Below, one piece after another: positions 48,098 to 57,425 of a DNA stretch of 64,000 nucleotides. The DNA comes from Magnetococcales bacterium (GTDB lineage: Bacteria; Pseudomonadota; Magnetococcia; Magnetococcales; Magnetaquicoccaceae): assembly GCA_015231375.1 (NCBI GenBank), contig JADGBT010000002.1, forward strand, positions 62,001-126,000, written 5' to 3'. The notes beneath the pieces are model-generated. The model was not told the origin of the DNA and made no database searches. It was given only the letters and a program-made list of their open reading frames with translations. The translations under genes and the position numbers were made by a program. Each line of letters opens with the position of its first letter. The stretch's first letter is position 1.

Positions 48098-49234
48098 TTA
48101 TTGAACCTCTTCGTACTTGCCCGCCGAGGTCCAGCGGTACATGACGTAGTCGGAGATCTTCAAATCCCCCTTGGCGTTCCAGGACTTGGTGCCCATGACG
48201 GTCTCCACGGGATTGGCTTTCAGCCAGGCGGCCAGTTTGACCCCTTCGCGGGAACGGGTGGCGCGCATGGCCTGGGCGATGGCCTGCATGGTGGCGTAGG
48301 AGTAGAGGGTATAGCCTTCCGGCTCGTAGCCTCCCTTGCGGAACTGTTCCACCAGGGTCTGGCCCGAGGGGATCTTGCGGGGATCGGCGCCGAAGGTCAT
48401 GAAGACCCCCTCGACGAATTTGGGTCCACCCGCCGAGGTGACGAAGGTTTCCGACATGATGCCGTCACCGGAGATCAGGGGCGCGTTGAGTCCTTGTTCC
48501 CGCATCTGACGCACCAGCGGTCCGGCCTCGCTGTGCAGACCGCCGAAATAAACCGCGTCGGCCTTGACCGAGCGCAGCTTGGTGACCAACGCGTTGAAAT
48601 CCTTCTCGCCCCGGGTCAGGCCTTCGTACAGCACCTCCTTGAGTCCCAGGGTGGCCAGATGGGCCTTCATGGAGTCAGCCAGCCCCTGGCCATAGGTATC
48701 CTTGTCGTGCAGCACCGCCACCCGCTGGGCCTTGAGCTGTTTGACCACGAACTCCGCGCCCACCACCCCCTGCTGGTCATCCCGGCCACAGGCGCGAAAC
48801 ACCGTGGCCAATCCCCGTTCCGTGACCATGGGATTGGTGGAGGCCGGAGTCATGGAGAGGATGCCCGCCTCGGCGTAGACCTCGAAGGCCGGAATGGTGG
48901 AAGAGGAGCAGAAGTGCCCCACCACCGCCGACACGTGATCGAAATCCACCAGGCGGTTGGCCACGGCCACGGCCTGTTTGGGTTCGCAGGCGTCATCCCC
49001 CTTGACCAGTTCGATGGTGTCGCCGTGGATGCCCCCCTGGGCGTTGATATCCTTGGCGGCCTGTTCGGCGCCACGCCAGAACTGTTCGCCGAAGGCGGCC
49101 TGGGCGCCCGACAGGGGACCGGCCACACCGATTTTGACCGTTCCCGCCTGCGCCGAGGCGACACAGCCGAACACCAACGCGAAAACCAATCGGGCCAGAC
49201 CCTTTCCGCGCGCGTATTTTTCCAATCGTTTCAT
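48098..49234 (-). CDS. livK: Branched-chain amino acid ABC transporter substrate-binding protein
   Basis: A 378-residue periplasmic binding protein with a signal peptide (GLARLVFALVFGCVASAQAG). VKIGVAGPLSGAQAAFGEQF, GGIHGDTIELVKGDDACEP, VVGHFCSSSTIPAFEVYAEA, ILSMTPASTNP and RACGRDDQQGVVGAEFVV are typical of LivJ/LivK. The ligand may be Leu, Ile, Val or another amide. Upstream, the ATG is chosen by signal-peptide logic; a longer upstream frame is non-coding. It leads the operon livK-H-M-G-F, a full HAAT importer. Confidence 0.95.
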   Translation of the reverse strand: MKRLEKYARGKGLARLVFALVFGCVASAQAGTVKIGVAGPLSGAQAAFGEQFWRGAEQAAKDINAQGGIHGDTIELVKGDDACEPKQAVAVANRLVDFDHVSAVVGHFCSSSTIPAFEVYAEAGILSMTPASTNPMVTERGLATVFRACGRDDQQGVVGAEFVVKQLKAQRVAVLHDKDTYGQGLADSMKAHLATLGLKEVLYEGLTRGEKDFNALVTKLRSVKADAVYFGGLHSEAGPLVRQMREQGLNAPLISGDGIMSETFVTSAGGPKFVEGVFMTFGADPRKIPSGQTLVEQFRKGGYEPEGYTLYSYATMQAIAQAMRATRSREGVKLAAWLKANPVETVMGTKSWNAKGDLKISDYVMYRWTSAGKYEEVQ

Positions 49235-49331
49235 GCCGATACTCCCCCCCTCAAGCATTGAATGGTGTTTTCGCGATGCCAGACTCCAGACCGGGTACAG
49301 ATCACCGGCCCGGCCATGATGAAATCGGCGT

Positions 49332-49844
49332 TCAGGCTTCGCCTTCGGTATCCACCATGGCGGCGGCGATGGCCTCTTCCGGGGTTTTCCCGCCCCAGAC
49401 CACCCACTGCATCGCCGGATGAAACCGTTCGGTCTCCTCTTCGATGGCGGCGATGACATCTTCGAGTTGTTCGGGACGCAGTTCCGCGCCGCGCAACGGC
49501 AGCACCACGCGAAACACCGGTGTCCGTTCCTCGTTCCAGATTTCGAAGTGGCCCAGCCAGACCCGTTCGTTCATGAGGGTGATGGTCTGAGCGGCCACGG
49601 CCATGAAACGCTGGGGAATTTTCAGGTTCATGTAGGCGTTGAACTGCAAATAGCCGGTCTCTTCGTGAAACGCGACCCACAAGCGCTGATGTCCCCACTG
49701 TCCGGGCATTTCCGCCCACAGTTCGTATTCGTTGGTCCGTTCGGAGTTCCAGTCCTGACTGATGGTGAACTCCTCGACCGCGCCCATCGGGTTGTCCAAT
49801 TCGATTTCCTGCTCAGAGAGAACCTGATCGTGAGATTGACCCAT
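49332..49844 (-). CDS. YbjN-domain protein
   Basis: A 170-residue soluble protein beginning MGQSHDQVLSEQEIELDNPM. It matches the YbjN-type fold in segments (YLQFNAYMNLKIPQ, ERVWLGHFEIWNEERTPVFR, ITLMNERVWLG) and ends in an acidic helix. The family is linked to stress responses and protein quality control but has no established activity. A GAGGG sequence lies a few bases upstream. It reads parallel to liv but is separated from it by 97 bases. Confidence 0.65.
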   Translation of the reverse strand: MGQSHDQVLSEQEIELDNPMGAVEEFTISQDWNSERTNEYELWAEMPGQWGHQRLWVAFHEETGYLQFNAYMNLKIPQRFMAVAAQTITLMNERVWLGHFEIWNEERTPVFRVVLPLRGAELRPEQLEDVIAAIEEETERFHPAMQWVVWGGKTPEEAIAAAMVDTEGEA

Positions 49845-50020
49845 AAAGCCCTCGCACATTTTTTTTCGAGAGTGATCCCTGGCGGCCCTCCATCCCCCCC
49901 CGCAAAGAGTCGCGCCACCGGAACAATTCTATCACACAGGCGCGGAAAAACGATTGGAAAAAAAAATGCCGAACCGCTGCGCATGATCTTTTCCCCGAGG
50001 CCTGCCCATACTGCCGGTCC

Positions 50021-51043
50021 ATGAACGCACCTCATATCATCGCTGTTTTCAAGTCGGGTCGTCACGCGGACATGAGCGGAACGACCCTGGTCATCACCGA
50101 TGCCGACCTGGAACGCACGGTCGCAGCCTATGACCCGGCCTTGTGGAAAGCGCCGCTGGTCATCGGACACCCGCGTCACGACACCCCGGCCTGGGGATGG
50201 GTGACCGCCTTGTCGCTGCAGGCGGGCACCCTCATGGCCACCCTGACCGATCTGGATCCTGCGGTGATCGCCCTGGTGAACGAAGGACGATATCGCAATG
50301 TTTCGGTCAGCTTCTACACCCCGGACGGACCCGGCAATCCCCTCCCCGGCGTTTATTATCCGCGCCATGTGGGACTGCTCGGCGCCCAGCCTCCGGCGGT
50401 CAAGGGCTTGCCCCCGGTTTCGTTCCACGAACCCCACGGCCCGACGGCTTTGGCCGTGGGCGAAGGATTGGCCCCACCCACGGCGTGGACGATTCCGGCC
50501 ACGCCTCAACCCCTCATGGAGTCCGGCATGCACAACACCCCCGAAGAGCAGAACTGGCAGCACCGCCTTGAACAACTGACCCGCCAGGAACAGGAACTGG
50601 CCGCCCGCGAAGCCCGTTTCGCCGAACAGACCGATCAGATCACCCTGCGCGAAGAGACGCTGCGTCAGGCCGAACAGCAACAAAAACAAAACAACGCCGC
50701 CACGTTCGTGGATGCCCTGATCGCCGAAGGACGCATTCTGCCCCGTTTCCGCGACGGTCTGATCACCTTTTTGGTGTTTCTGTCGGACTCCGGCGTGATC
50801 GCCTTCGCCGAAAACCAGGGACACCGCCACTTCCTGGAAGAATTTCTCAAGGAACTGCCTCCCCAGGTGCTGTTCGCCGAACACGCCCCGGCCACCCGTC
50901 CCGGCGCGTCCGCAGTCCGCTTCCAGGTGCCGGACGGCTACGCCGCCGACTCCGAAGGGCTGGAACACCATGCCCGGATTCTCGCCTATGCCCACTCCCA
51001 TCAAACCGACTATCTCACCGCCGCCCTGGCCGTGAACGCGTAA
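50021..51043 (+). CDS. Phage capsid maturation protease / scaffold (Mu gpI-like)
   Basis: A 340-residue protein with two parts. Residues 1-140 resemble a phage prohead protease: HIIAVFKSGRHADMSGTTLV, LVIGHPRHDTPAWGWVTALS, NEGRYRNVSVSFY and GVYYPRHVGLLGAQPPAVKG. Residues about 175-235 form a Gln/Glu-rich coiled coil, the expected scaffold. It is the first of eleven same-strand genes of a structural module. No good ribosome-binding site is visible before the ATG. Confidence 0.82.
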   Translation: MNAPHIIAVFKSGRHADMSGTTLVITDADLERTVAAYDPALWKAPLVIGHPRHDTPAWGWVTALSLQAGTLMATLTDLDPAVIALVNEGRYRNVSVSFYTPDGPGNPLPGVYYPRHVGLLGAQPPAVKGLPPVSFHEPHGPTALAVGEGLAPPTAWTIPATPQPLMESGMHNTPEEQNWQHRLEQLTRQEQELAAREARFAEQTDQITLREETLRQAEQQQKQNNAATFVDALIAEGRILPRFRDGLITFLVFLSDSGVIAFAENQGHRHFLEEFLKELPPQVLFAEHAPATRPGASAVRFQVPDGYAADSEGLEHHARILAYAHSHQTDYLTAALAVNA

Positions 51044-51061
51044 CCCAAGGAGCCTTCGACC

Positions 51062-51481
51062 ATGAGCCAACAAAGCATTTCCGTTCTCACCCTGACCGTC
51101 ATGACCAGCGGCGCCGTTTCCGCCTGTCGCGCCGTGGATTTCAATGGCGCGATGATCGCCGTCCAAGGCGGCAAGCCCATGGGCGTGGCCATGACCTCCG
51201 CCACCCAGAACAGCGCCCTGGCCGTGGTCACCCACGGCACCGCCGTGGCCGAATCCGGCGCGGCCATCACCCTGGGCGCCCCCCTGATCGCCGATGCCCA
51301 GGGACGGGTCATCCCGGCCACCAGCACCCTGCGTCTGGCCGCCGGAGCCACGGCGGTCACCAGTTCGGCGGCCAACGGACCCATCCTCGAAGGCGGCGAT
51401 CCCCCGGAATTCGTCCTCGGCGACGCCCTGCAACCGGCCTCCGGATCCGGAGAGTTCATCGAGATCCTGCTGCGCCGCTAA
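51062..51481 (+). CDS. Phage capsid decoration protein (DUF2190-like)
   Basis: A 139-residue protein. ISVLTLTVMTSGAVSACRAV, GKPMGVAMTSATQNSALAVV and LGAPLIADAQGRVIPATS follow the pattern of DUF2190 capsid cement proteins. AAGGAG is ten bases upstream. It lies between the protease and the major capsid protein, the usual place. Confidence 0.75.
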   Translation: MSQQSISVLTLTVMTSGAVSACRAVDFNGAMIAVQGGKPMGVAMTSATQNSALAVVTHGTAVAESGAAITLGAPLIADAQGRVIPATSTLRLAAGATAVTSSAANGPILEGGDPPEFVLGDALQPASGSGEFIEILLRR

Positions 51482-51546
51482 ACACCCGGCCACCTTTCAC
51501 ACCCCTTTTTCTTCACGATCATCCTTTCAATCAGGAGTCCGCTTCC

Positions 51547-52473
51547 ATGCTTATGTCCCCCAATCAGGTGCGGGTCATCGACCCGGTCTTGACCGAAATC
51601 GCCCAGGGCTATCGCCACGCCGAACACGTGGGTCAGGTGCTCTTTCCCAAGGTGCCCGTGCAGGTCTCCGGCGGTCAGGTGCTGGAGTTCGGTCGGGAGA
51701 GTTTCAAGCTGTATCAGGTGCGACGCGCTCCGGGCGCCGCCACCCGACGCATCCAGTTCGGCTTTCTGGGCAAGAGTTTCGCCTTGGTGCAAGACTCCCT
51801 GGAGGCCCAGGTGCCCCGCGAATACCAGCGGGACGCCAGCCGCGCTCCCGGCGTCGATCTGGCGCAACGCTCCATCGCCGGAGCCCTGCGCGCCCTCTCC
51901 CTGACCCTGGAATACGACCAGGCCACCCTGGCCACCAATCCGGATCACTACGACAACAACCACAAGGTGACCCTCTCCGGCACCGACCAATGGAGCAATG
52001 GCGCCTCCAATCCCTCCGGCGACATCGACAACGCCCGCGAGGCGGTGCGCGCCTCGGTGGGGATCTATCCCAACACCCTGCTGCTGTCGGCCCAGGCCTT
52101 TTCGGCCCTCAAGAGCCATCCCCAGGTGGTGGATCGCTTCAAATACACCAGCCGCGACTCCGTGACCCCGGACATGCTCGCCGCGTTGTGGGATCTGCAA
52201 ACCGTGGTGGTGGGCAAGGCGGTGGCCTTCAACGACACCGGCGAGGATATCGACATCTGGGGCAACCACGCCATTCTGGCCTATACCCCGGCCAAATCCT
52301 CGGGCATGGAGGATCCCTCCTTCGGCTACACCTACACCATGCAGGGTCACCCCCTGGTGGAACGCCCCTACTACGAACACAACGCCAAAAGCTGGATCTA
52401 TCCCGTGACCTACGAGCGGGTGCCGGTGCTGACCGGCATTCTCTCCGGTTTTCTGATCCGCAATCCGGCGTGA
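51547..52473 (+). CDS. Phage major capsid protein
   Basis: A 308-residue protein starting MLMSPNQVRVIDPVLTEIAQ. RHAEHVGQVLFPKVPVQVSG, GFLGKSFALVQDSLEAQVP, AREAVRASVGIYPNTLLLSA and KSHPQVVDRFKYTSRDSVTP are typical of Mu-like/E-type major capsid proteins. It has good AGGAG spacing and a size typical of HK97-fold capsids. The position after a scaffold-protease and a decoration protein supports it. Confidence 0.85.
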   Translation: MLMSPNQVRVIDPVLTEIAQGYRHAEHVGQVLFPKVPVQVSGGQVLEFGRESFKLYQVRRAPGAATRRIQFGFLGKSFALVQDSLEAQVPREYQRDASRAPGVDLAQRSIAGALRALSLTLEYDQATLATNPDHYDNNHKVTLSGTDQWSNGASNPSGDIDNAREAVRASVGIYPNTLLLSAQAFSALKSHPQVVDRFKYTSRDSVTPDMLAALWDLQTVVVGKAVAFNDTGEDIDIWGNHAILAYTPAKSSGMEDPSFGYTYTMQGHPLVERPYYEHNAKSWIYPVTYERVPVLTGILSGFLIRNPA

Positions 52474-52478
52474 CCCCC

Positions 52479-52715
52479 ATGGCCAGCTTCCGGGTATTGA
52501 CCCCCTTGCGTCACGACGGCGCGACCCATGCGCCTGGCGCCATCGTTTCCATGGATGCGTCTGCCGCCGACCGGGCCATGGCCATCCGGGCCGTGTCCCC
52601 GCTGGAACCGGGACAGGACGAACCGGGACAGCGCGAACCGGGACCGGGACAGACCGCGCCGTCCCTGTCCCCCGGCAGGGTCAGGGCCGCCAGAACCGGG
52701 AGGAAAACCCCATGA
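52479..52715 (+). CDS. Small phage protein (DUF7210-like)
   Basis: A 78-residue protein beginning MASFRVLTPLRHDGATHAPG. The first 50 residues fit the short head-associated family seen after major capsid genes in Mu-like phages. The C-terminus has an EPGQ-type repeat and a basic tail. Its stop overlaps the next start (ATGA). Confidence 0.55.
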   Translation: MASFRVLTPLRHDGATHAPGAIVSMDASAADRAMAIRAVSPLEPGQDEPGQREPGPGQTAPSLSPGRVRAARTGRKTP

Positions 52716-53212
52716 ACCACGCCACAGCCGCAGAGCTGCTGCTTTGGTTCGGGGCCCGGGAGCTGGCCCAGGTGGCGGTGCCGGAGGATCATCCTCCGGT
52801 CACGCCGGAGTTGATGCGCCAGACCATCGCCCAGGACGACCGCGACGACCACACCCCGGAAGCGATCGCCGCAGCCGAGGCCGGTCTGGCGGCCATCGAA
52901 CGGGCCTTGTCCGACGCCACCCGTCTGGTGGAGTCCCATCTGGCCTTGCGTCACGGTCTGCCTCTGTCCGCCGCGCAGGTGGCCCAAAGCCCCCTGCCGC
53001 GCCTGTGCGGCGCCATCGCCCGCCGCCTGTTGCACCGCGACCGGGTGCCAGAGGAGGTGAACGCCGGATACACCCTGGCCATGGCCTGGCTCCAGGATCT
53101 GGCCCAGGGGCGGACGGTCATCGTGGGCGGAGCCGTGGTCGGAGCCGGGGCACCGGCTTTCGACGCGGCCTTGCGGGTCTTCGACGATCGGACACTGCGG
53201 GGGTTTGCCTGA
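52712..53212 (+). CDS. Phage head completion protein (DUF1320, Mu gp36-like)
   Basis: A 166-residue protein. AAEAGLAAIERALSDATRLVESHL, PLPRLCGAIARRLLHRD and YTLAMAWLQDLAQGR resemble DUF1320/gp36 head-tail connectors. It carries GGAGG before the ATG and is followed by the gp37-like gene at a one-base gap. Confidence 0.75.
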   Translation: MNHATAAELLLWFGARELAQVAVPEDHPPVTPELMRQTIAQDDRDDHTPEAIAAAEAGLAAIERALSDATRLVESHLALRHGLPLSAAQVAQSPLPRLCGAIARRLLHRDRVPEEVNAGYTLAMAWLQDLAQGRTVIVGGAVVGAGAPAFDAALRVFDDRTLRGFA

Positions 53213-53213
53213 C

Positions 53214-53642
53214 ATGGACGATCTGTTCGCAGCCGAACACCCCATTCTGGAACGGTTGCGTCTGCGCATTCCCGCCTTTCGGCAGGTGTGCGCAGCACGC
53301 AGCCTGGAAGAAATCCCGGCGTTCACCGGCACCACTCCGGCGCTTTATGTGCTGTTCGACGGTCACAAGCCCCTGGTCCACGCGGGACACGAACAGGCCC
53401 TGGAGCAGCGCTGGCTGATGGTGGTGGCGGTGCGCAATGGCCGGGAGGCGGACAGGGGCGAAGGGGAACGGCGGGAAGCCGGACCGTTGCTGTGGCAGGT
53501 CTGTCAGGCGCTGGTGGGATGGAGACCCGGGCCGGATCACGGTCCGTTCCGGGTCTCCACCACTCCCGGCGCGCTGGTGGCCGAAGGGGTGGCCCTGTTT
53601 CCCTTGCGCTTTGCCACGCGAGTGGTGGTGAGCGCCTCCTGA
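53214..53642 (+). CDS. Phage DUF1834/gp37-like protein
   Basis: A 142-residue protein; the ATG follows the previous stop by one base. ILERLRLRIPAFRQVCAARS, TPALYVLFDGHKPLVHAGHE and RWLMVVAVRN are consistent with the DUF1834/gp37 family of tail-terminator or neck proteins. Assignment rests on position and these segments. Confidence 0.65.
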   Translation: MDDLFAAEHPILERLRLRIPAFRQVCAARSLEEIPAFTGTTPALYVLFDGHKPLVHAGHEQALEQRWLMVVAVRNGREADRGEGERREAGPLLWQVCQALVGWRPGPDHGPFRVSTTPGALVAEGVALFPLRFATRVVVSAS

Positions 53643-53685
53643 CGCCGCGCATCATCTTCAATACAGATCAAGGAGATCATCGATC

Positions 53686-54051
53686 ATGAAACAGCTCGGG
53701 GAGGTGGTGTTGCCCGACGGTCTGGTGTGGAGCGACCGCCACGACGCCGCGCCCGTCGAACAGACGGTGGTCCGCACTCTGGGCGGAAAACCGGTGATCT
53801 GGGCCAAAAACCTGACCGGTGGCACGCCTGTCACCCTGGTGGCCCAGAGCGACGCGGCCTGGCTGGATCGTCCCACCGTGGAGGCCCTGGCCCTGCTGGC
53901 GGCCCAGGCCGGGGCCTCCTTCATCCTGACCTGGGAGGAGTGGAGCGGTCACGTGATGTTCCGCCACGACACCCCTCCCGCCCTGACGGTGACCCCGTTG
54001 TGGCCGGGTCACGACCGTTTCACCGCCACCATCCGGCTGCTGCGGGTGTGA
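53686..54051 (+). CDS. Phage hypothetical structural protein
   Basis: A 121-residue protein beginning MKQLGEVVLPDGLVWSDRHD. It has beta-strand character (VILTW, MFRHDTP, TVTPLW) and ends RFTATIRLLRV. I do not recognise the family but its place after gp37 suggests a tail or neck role. AAGGAG lies ten bases upstream. Confidence 0.6.
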   Translation: MKQLGEVVLPDGLVWSDRHDAAPVEQTVVRTLGGKPVIWAKNLTGGTPVTLVAQSDAAWLDRPTVEALALLAAQAGASFILTWEEWSGHVMFRHDTPPALTVTPLWPGHDRFTATIRLLRV

Positions 54052-54089
54052 ACCCGACCCCCACACCCGCCACTTCAACGTTAATTTGT

Positions 54090-54130
54090 CCACGGACTCA
54101 AGGGGCGTTCCATGCCCCCTGAGTCCGTGG
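54090..54130. other. 17-bp near-perfect inverted repeat
   Basis: Left arm CCACGGACTCAAGGGGC (54090-54106) and right arm GCCCCCTGAGTCCGTGG (54114-54130) pair except at one position, with a 7-nt loop. It lies between two structural genes and is not followed by a T-run, so it does not look like an ordinary terminator. Confidence 0.75.
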
Positions 54131-54161
54131 ATTCAATCGTCCATGAACGGGAGCAAGGCCC

Positions 54162-55193
54162 ATGGCCATCCAGACCAGCGACATCAAATGGTACAAATCT
54201 CAAACCGTCAACGACGGCAACAGCAACGGCGGTCCCCTGTCGGCCAACGAGATCCCGGACGGGGTCAAGAACAACGTCTGGCCCGACGTGCCCCAGGCGG
54301 AACGCACCGCCGGTTCGGTCAAATACCGCAAAACCTTCATCAAGATCGCCAACGACGACGATCTGGCCCTGCTGTCTCCGCGCGTCTTCATCGAAACCCA
54401 CACCCCGGGTGACGACAACGTGGTGCTGATGGCCGGAACTCAAACCGACACCCAGGCCCAGGCGAGCGGCTACACCCGTTGTTACGGGGCCGGGGATCTG
54501 GACGCCGACGCCTTGAGCGGGGATGCGAGCCTCACGGTGGCCGTGGAAACCGGCAATCAGGGCGTCACCGGACAAGCCATCTTCCAAAACGGCGACCTGA
54601 TCCGCATTTCCGACAAAACCAGCGTGGAGGCGGTGAGCGGCAACACGGAGATGTTGCGGCTGAACACGGTCAACGGAGTGGTCTGGAACGGCACGCTCGC
54701 CACCCTGACCCTGGCTGCCGGAACCACGTTGGGATTCAACTATGCCGCCGCCTCCACCCGGGTCGCCTCGGTACTGGAAGCCGACGACATCCACGCCACG
54801 ATCAGCGGCTGGCAGGAGTCCACCTCCTCCGGCACCTACGACGAAAGCCAACACCCGGTCGTCTGCGACCACATCGGCACCGTGGAAGAGACCTGGACCC
54901 TCACCTTCTCCAACGCCACCCAGTTCTCCTGCGCGGGCAACAGCGTGGGCACCGTGGGCAGTGGCTCCATCGGCAGCGCGTTCGCCCCCAACAATCCGGA
55001 CTTCAGCCGCCCCTATTTCACCGTATCCGGCGGCTCTCCCCCCTGGGGCGGCACCTGGGCCAGCGGCGACTCCATCACCTTTGCCACCCATCCGGCGGCC
55101 ATCGCCATCTGGGAAAAACGCACGGTCCCGGCGGGCGCCAACAGCCGCTCCGGCAACAAGGTGATCGTGGCCATCAGCGGAGAGAGCGCATGA
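54162..55193 (+). CDS. Phage virion structural protein
   Basis: A 343-residue beta-rich protein. Its start (AIQTSDIKWYKSQTVNDGNS, then GVKNNVWPDVPQAERTAGSV, YRKTFIKIANDDDLALLSPR) matches a recurring phage structural protein whose function is not established. The rest is Thr/Ser/Gly-rich, as in tail or decoration proteins. Its stop overlaps the next gene (ATGA). GGGAG precedes the ATG. Confidence 0.65.
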   Translation: MAIQTSDIKWYKSQTVNDGNSNGGPLSANEIPDGVKNNVWPDVPQAERTAGSVKYRKTFIKIANDDDLALLSPRVFIETHTPGDDNVVLMAGTQTDTQAQASGYTRCYGAGDLDADALSGDASLTVAVETGNQGVTGQAIFQNGDLIRISDKTSVEAVSGNTEMLRLNTVNGVVWNGTLATLTLAAGTTLGFNYAAASTRVASVLEADDIHATISGWQESTSSGTYDESQHPVVCDHIGTVEETWTLTFSNATQFSCAGNSVGTVGSGSIGSAFAPNNPDFSRPYFTVSGGSPPWGGTWASGDSITFATHPAAIAIWEKRTVPAGANSRSGNKVIVAISGESA

Positions 55194-56290
55194 CCATCCT
55201 GGAAGCCGGATTGCGCCTGGATTTCTCCCCGCACGCCCAAAGCGATCAGGAACCGTTCGAGCTGCGCCTGAGCCAGGACCGGGGTTCGGTACCGGTCCAG
55301 GTCCGACCCGCCACGGTCCCCTCCTGGACCCGCACCCACGCCCTCGAAGCCTACGCCGACTGGCTCGACGAGGCCTTGATCCAGGAGAGTCCCGGACTCA
55401 AACGGGTACGGCTCTACTGCTCCGACAACGCCGCCGCCCGCACCCGGCTCACGGTCCACGGCGGCACCCCCACCCCCCTGGGACGCCGCCACGAACCCCT
55501 GATCGAAACCCTGGTCTGGGTGCAAAGCCACGCCCGTCGGCTGCGTTATGGCCACGACCGTCCCCAGGCCCGGATCCTCGACCACACCCGCTTCTACGAC
55601 CTCCAGGGTCAGGAGTGCCCGCTGCCGGAGTTCGATCCGGAGTCCGGCACCTTCCACCATCCCCGCGAAGTGACCGGGGCGTTGGTGGTGGAGTACGCGC
55701 CGGGTTTCTCCCTGTATGAAATCTCCTACGACACCGGCGCCTCCCAACTGCCTGCCGAATGGTTCCGGGAGCTGAAACTCGCCTGGCTGGCGGGCAACAT
55801 CCACGACGCCACCCCTCCCATGGTGCGGGTGATCGCCATCGGACCCAACGCAGCCGATCAGTTGTCGTTCAACCGGGATTTCTGGCCAACCCACGCCGGA
55901 ACCCAGACCGGCTACCGCGCCCGCTCCCCCGAACCGTTCACCCCGGAAGGAAGCGGCTACCGCTATGTGCCCACTCCGGGCAAAACCTGCTGGGACCGGT
56001 GCAAACATCTCATCCAGCCGCACAGCTCGCTGCTGACCCAGCAGGAGATGATCGCGGTGCGCAACTGCGTCGAAACCCAGAACACCCCCAGATTCCACTA
56101 TGTGGAGGAGTCCCGCGTGGTGCGCACGGAGCGCGTCTTCGCCCCGGACAATCCCGAACTCTACATCGACGTGGCCAGACCCGTGGAACTGGTCATGAAA
56201 CTCAAACGGGCCGATGGCGGCCTGTGCGACCACAACACCCCCAGCGGCTGCTGTCCGGAATTGACCCTGCGCTTTTCCAACGCCCCCTAG
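55190..56290 (+). CDS. Phage hypothetical structural protein (tail-associated)
   Basis: A 366-residue protein without a family I recognise. Its features are a beta-rich N-terminal half (RLDFSPHAQSDQEPFELRLS), an internal YKR-free middle with LPAEWFRELKLAWLAGNIHD, and a Cys-rich end (TCWDRCKHL, CDHNTPSGCCPE). Such a Cys-rich end may bind metal. It is co-translated with the preceding gene. Confidence 0.55.
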   Translation: MTILEAGLRLDFSPHAQSDQEPFELRLSQDRGSVPVQVRPATVPSWTRTHALEAYADWLDEALIQESPGLKRVRLYCSDNAAARTRLTVHGGTPTPLGRRHEPLIETLVWVQSHARRLRYGHDRPQARILDHTRFYDLQGQECPLPEFDPESGTFHHPREVTGALVVEYAPGFSLYEISYDTGASQLPAEWFRELKLAWLAGNIHDATPPMVRVIAIGPNAADQLSFNRDFWPTHAGTQTGYRARSPEPFTPEGSGYRYVPTPGKTCWDRCKHLIQPHSSLLTQQEMIAVRNCVETQNTPRFHYVEESRVVRTERVFAPDNPELYIDVARPVELVMKLKRADGGLCDHNTPSGCCPELTLRFSNAP

Positions 56291-56324
56291 CCGACCACAA
56301 CCGCCACAGGAACGATCCATCCCC

Positions 56325-57419
56325 ATGTCCGACGCCGCCCTGCCCTTCATCGATCCCGGCCCGTTCGCGCGGATCACCGCCTTTTCCTTTCCGGCGACCA
56401 CCTTTTATCTGCGCATCCTGCGAGACGATGGCCTGGAGTTCGCTCCCGACTCCGCAGAAGGCATGGGGATGACCCTCTACGACGAAAACTGGGAATTCCT
56501 GTTCCAGGGCGACTCCTGGGCCGACCCGGAGTTGATCTTCACCGAAGCCGCCACCGGTCTGATCGCCCGTTTCAGCTACGCGGCGCCCTACTACGCCATC
56601 ACCTTCAACCTGCCGGCGTTGCGCGCCTTTCTGGATCGGCCCATCCACAACTTCAAGGCATATCTGGTCACCGAAGGATCGCGCTCCCTGGAGACCGTCC
56701 ATCCCCGACTCTACACCAACAGCCAGGATCCCCTCCTGATTCCGCCGGGACGCTACCAGATCCAAATCCCCTTTTGGGATGTCCTCACCTCCACCAGCCA
56801 TCCGGATCTCTACACCACGGTCCATCACACCACAGTCCTCTCCAGCGTTCCCTACACCGTCCGCTACACCATCGGCAACGCCAACGCCCTGGGACGTTTC
56901 CGTTTTCCCATTCTGGCGGTCACCTGGTCCGCCAACGCCTCCCTGACCGGCTGGACCTACGATCTGGAATTCATCCCCCAGTGCCCCGGCCTCGAATTCT
57001 ACATGCCCCGGCAAACCATCGCCAACCTGACGCCGCCCTTCCACCTGCCCGGCTCCCACAACGATCAGGTCAAGACCGTCTACACCAACCTGATCCTGAC
57101 CCTCGGACTCGGCTCCTGCGCCAACCTCTGGTACGCCACCCGCGTACAGATCGGCACCAGTTTCGGCTATGAAGCCATCATACCCTTCTCGGACTTCCCC
57201 GGCAGCTTCTTCAACGACACCTTCACCCTGAATGGAGTCCGACCGCCGAACCTGTTCGGGGATGATTATGTCCGCACCCATCATCTGGTCTGGAACAGCG
57301 ACCGCTTCACCTACAACACCGGTCACTGGCCCGACCTCCACGTCAACCAAATCGCCATCTTGGAACAAAGTCCCGCTCCCGGTTCCGACGCCCTCCATCT
57401 CAAACCCCAACCGGAGTGA
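56325..57419 (+). CDS. Phage hypothetical structural protein
   Basis: A 364-residue protein starting MSDAALPFIDPGPFARITAF. It is rich in aromatic residues and beta-strands (FYLRILRDDGLEFAPDSAEG, ALRAFLDRPIHNFKAYLVTE) with no membrane segment. It may be a tail or baseplate component. No family recognised. Confidence 0.55.
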   Translation: MSDAALPFIDPGPFARITAFSFPATTFYLRILRDDGLEFAPDSAEGMGMTLYDENWEFLFQGDSWADPELIFTEAATGLIARFSYAAPYYAITFNLPALRAFLDRPIHNFKAYLVTEGSRSLETVHPRLYTNSQDPLLIPPGRYQIQIPFWDVLTSTSHPDLYTTVHHTTVLSSVPYTVRYTIGNANALGRFRFPILAVTWSANASLTGWTYDLEFIPQCPGLEFYMPRQTIANLTPPFHLPGSHNDQVKTVYTNLILTLGLGSCANLWYATRVQIGTSFGYEAIIPFSDFPGSFFNDTFTLNGVRPPNLFGDDYVRTHHLVWNSDRFTYNTGHWPDLHVNQIAILEQSPAPGSDALHLKPQPE

Positions 57420-57425
57420 TCCCCC

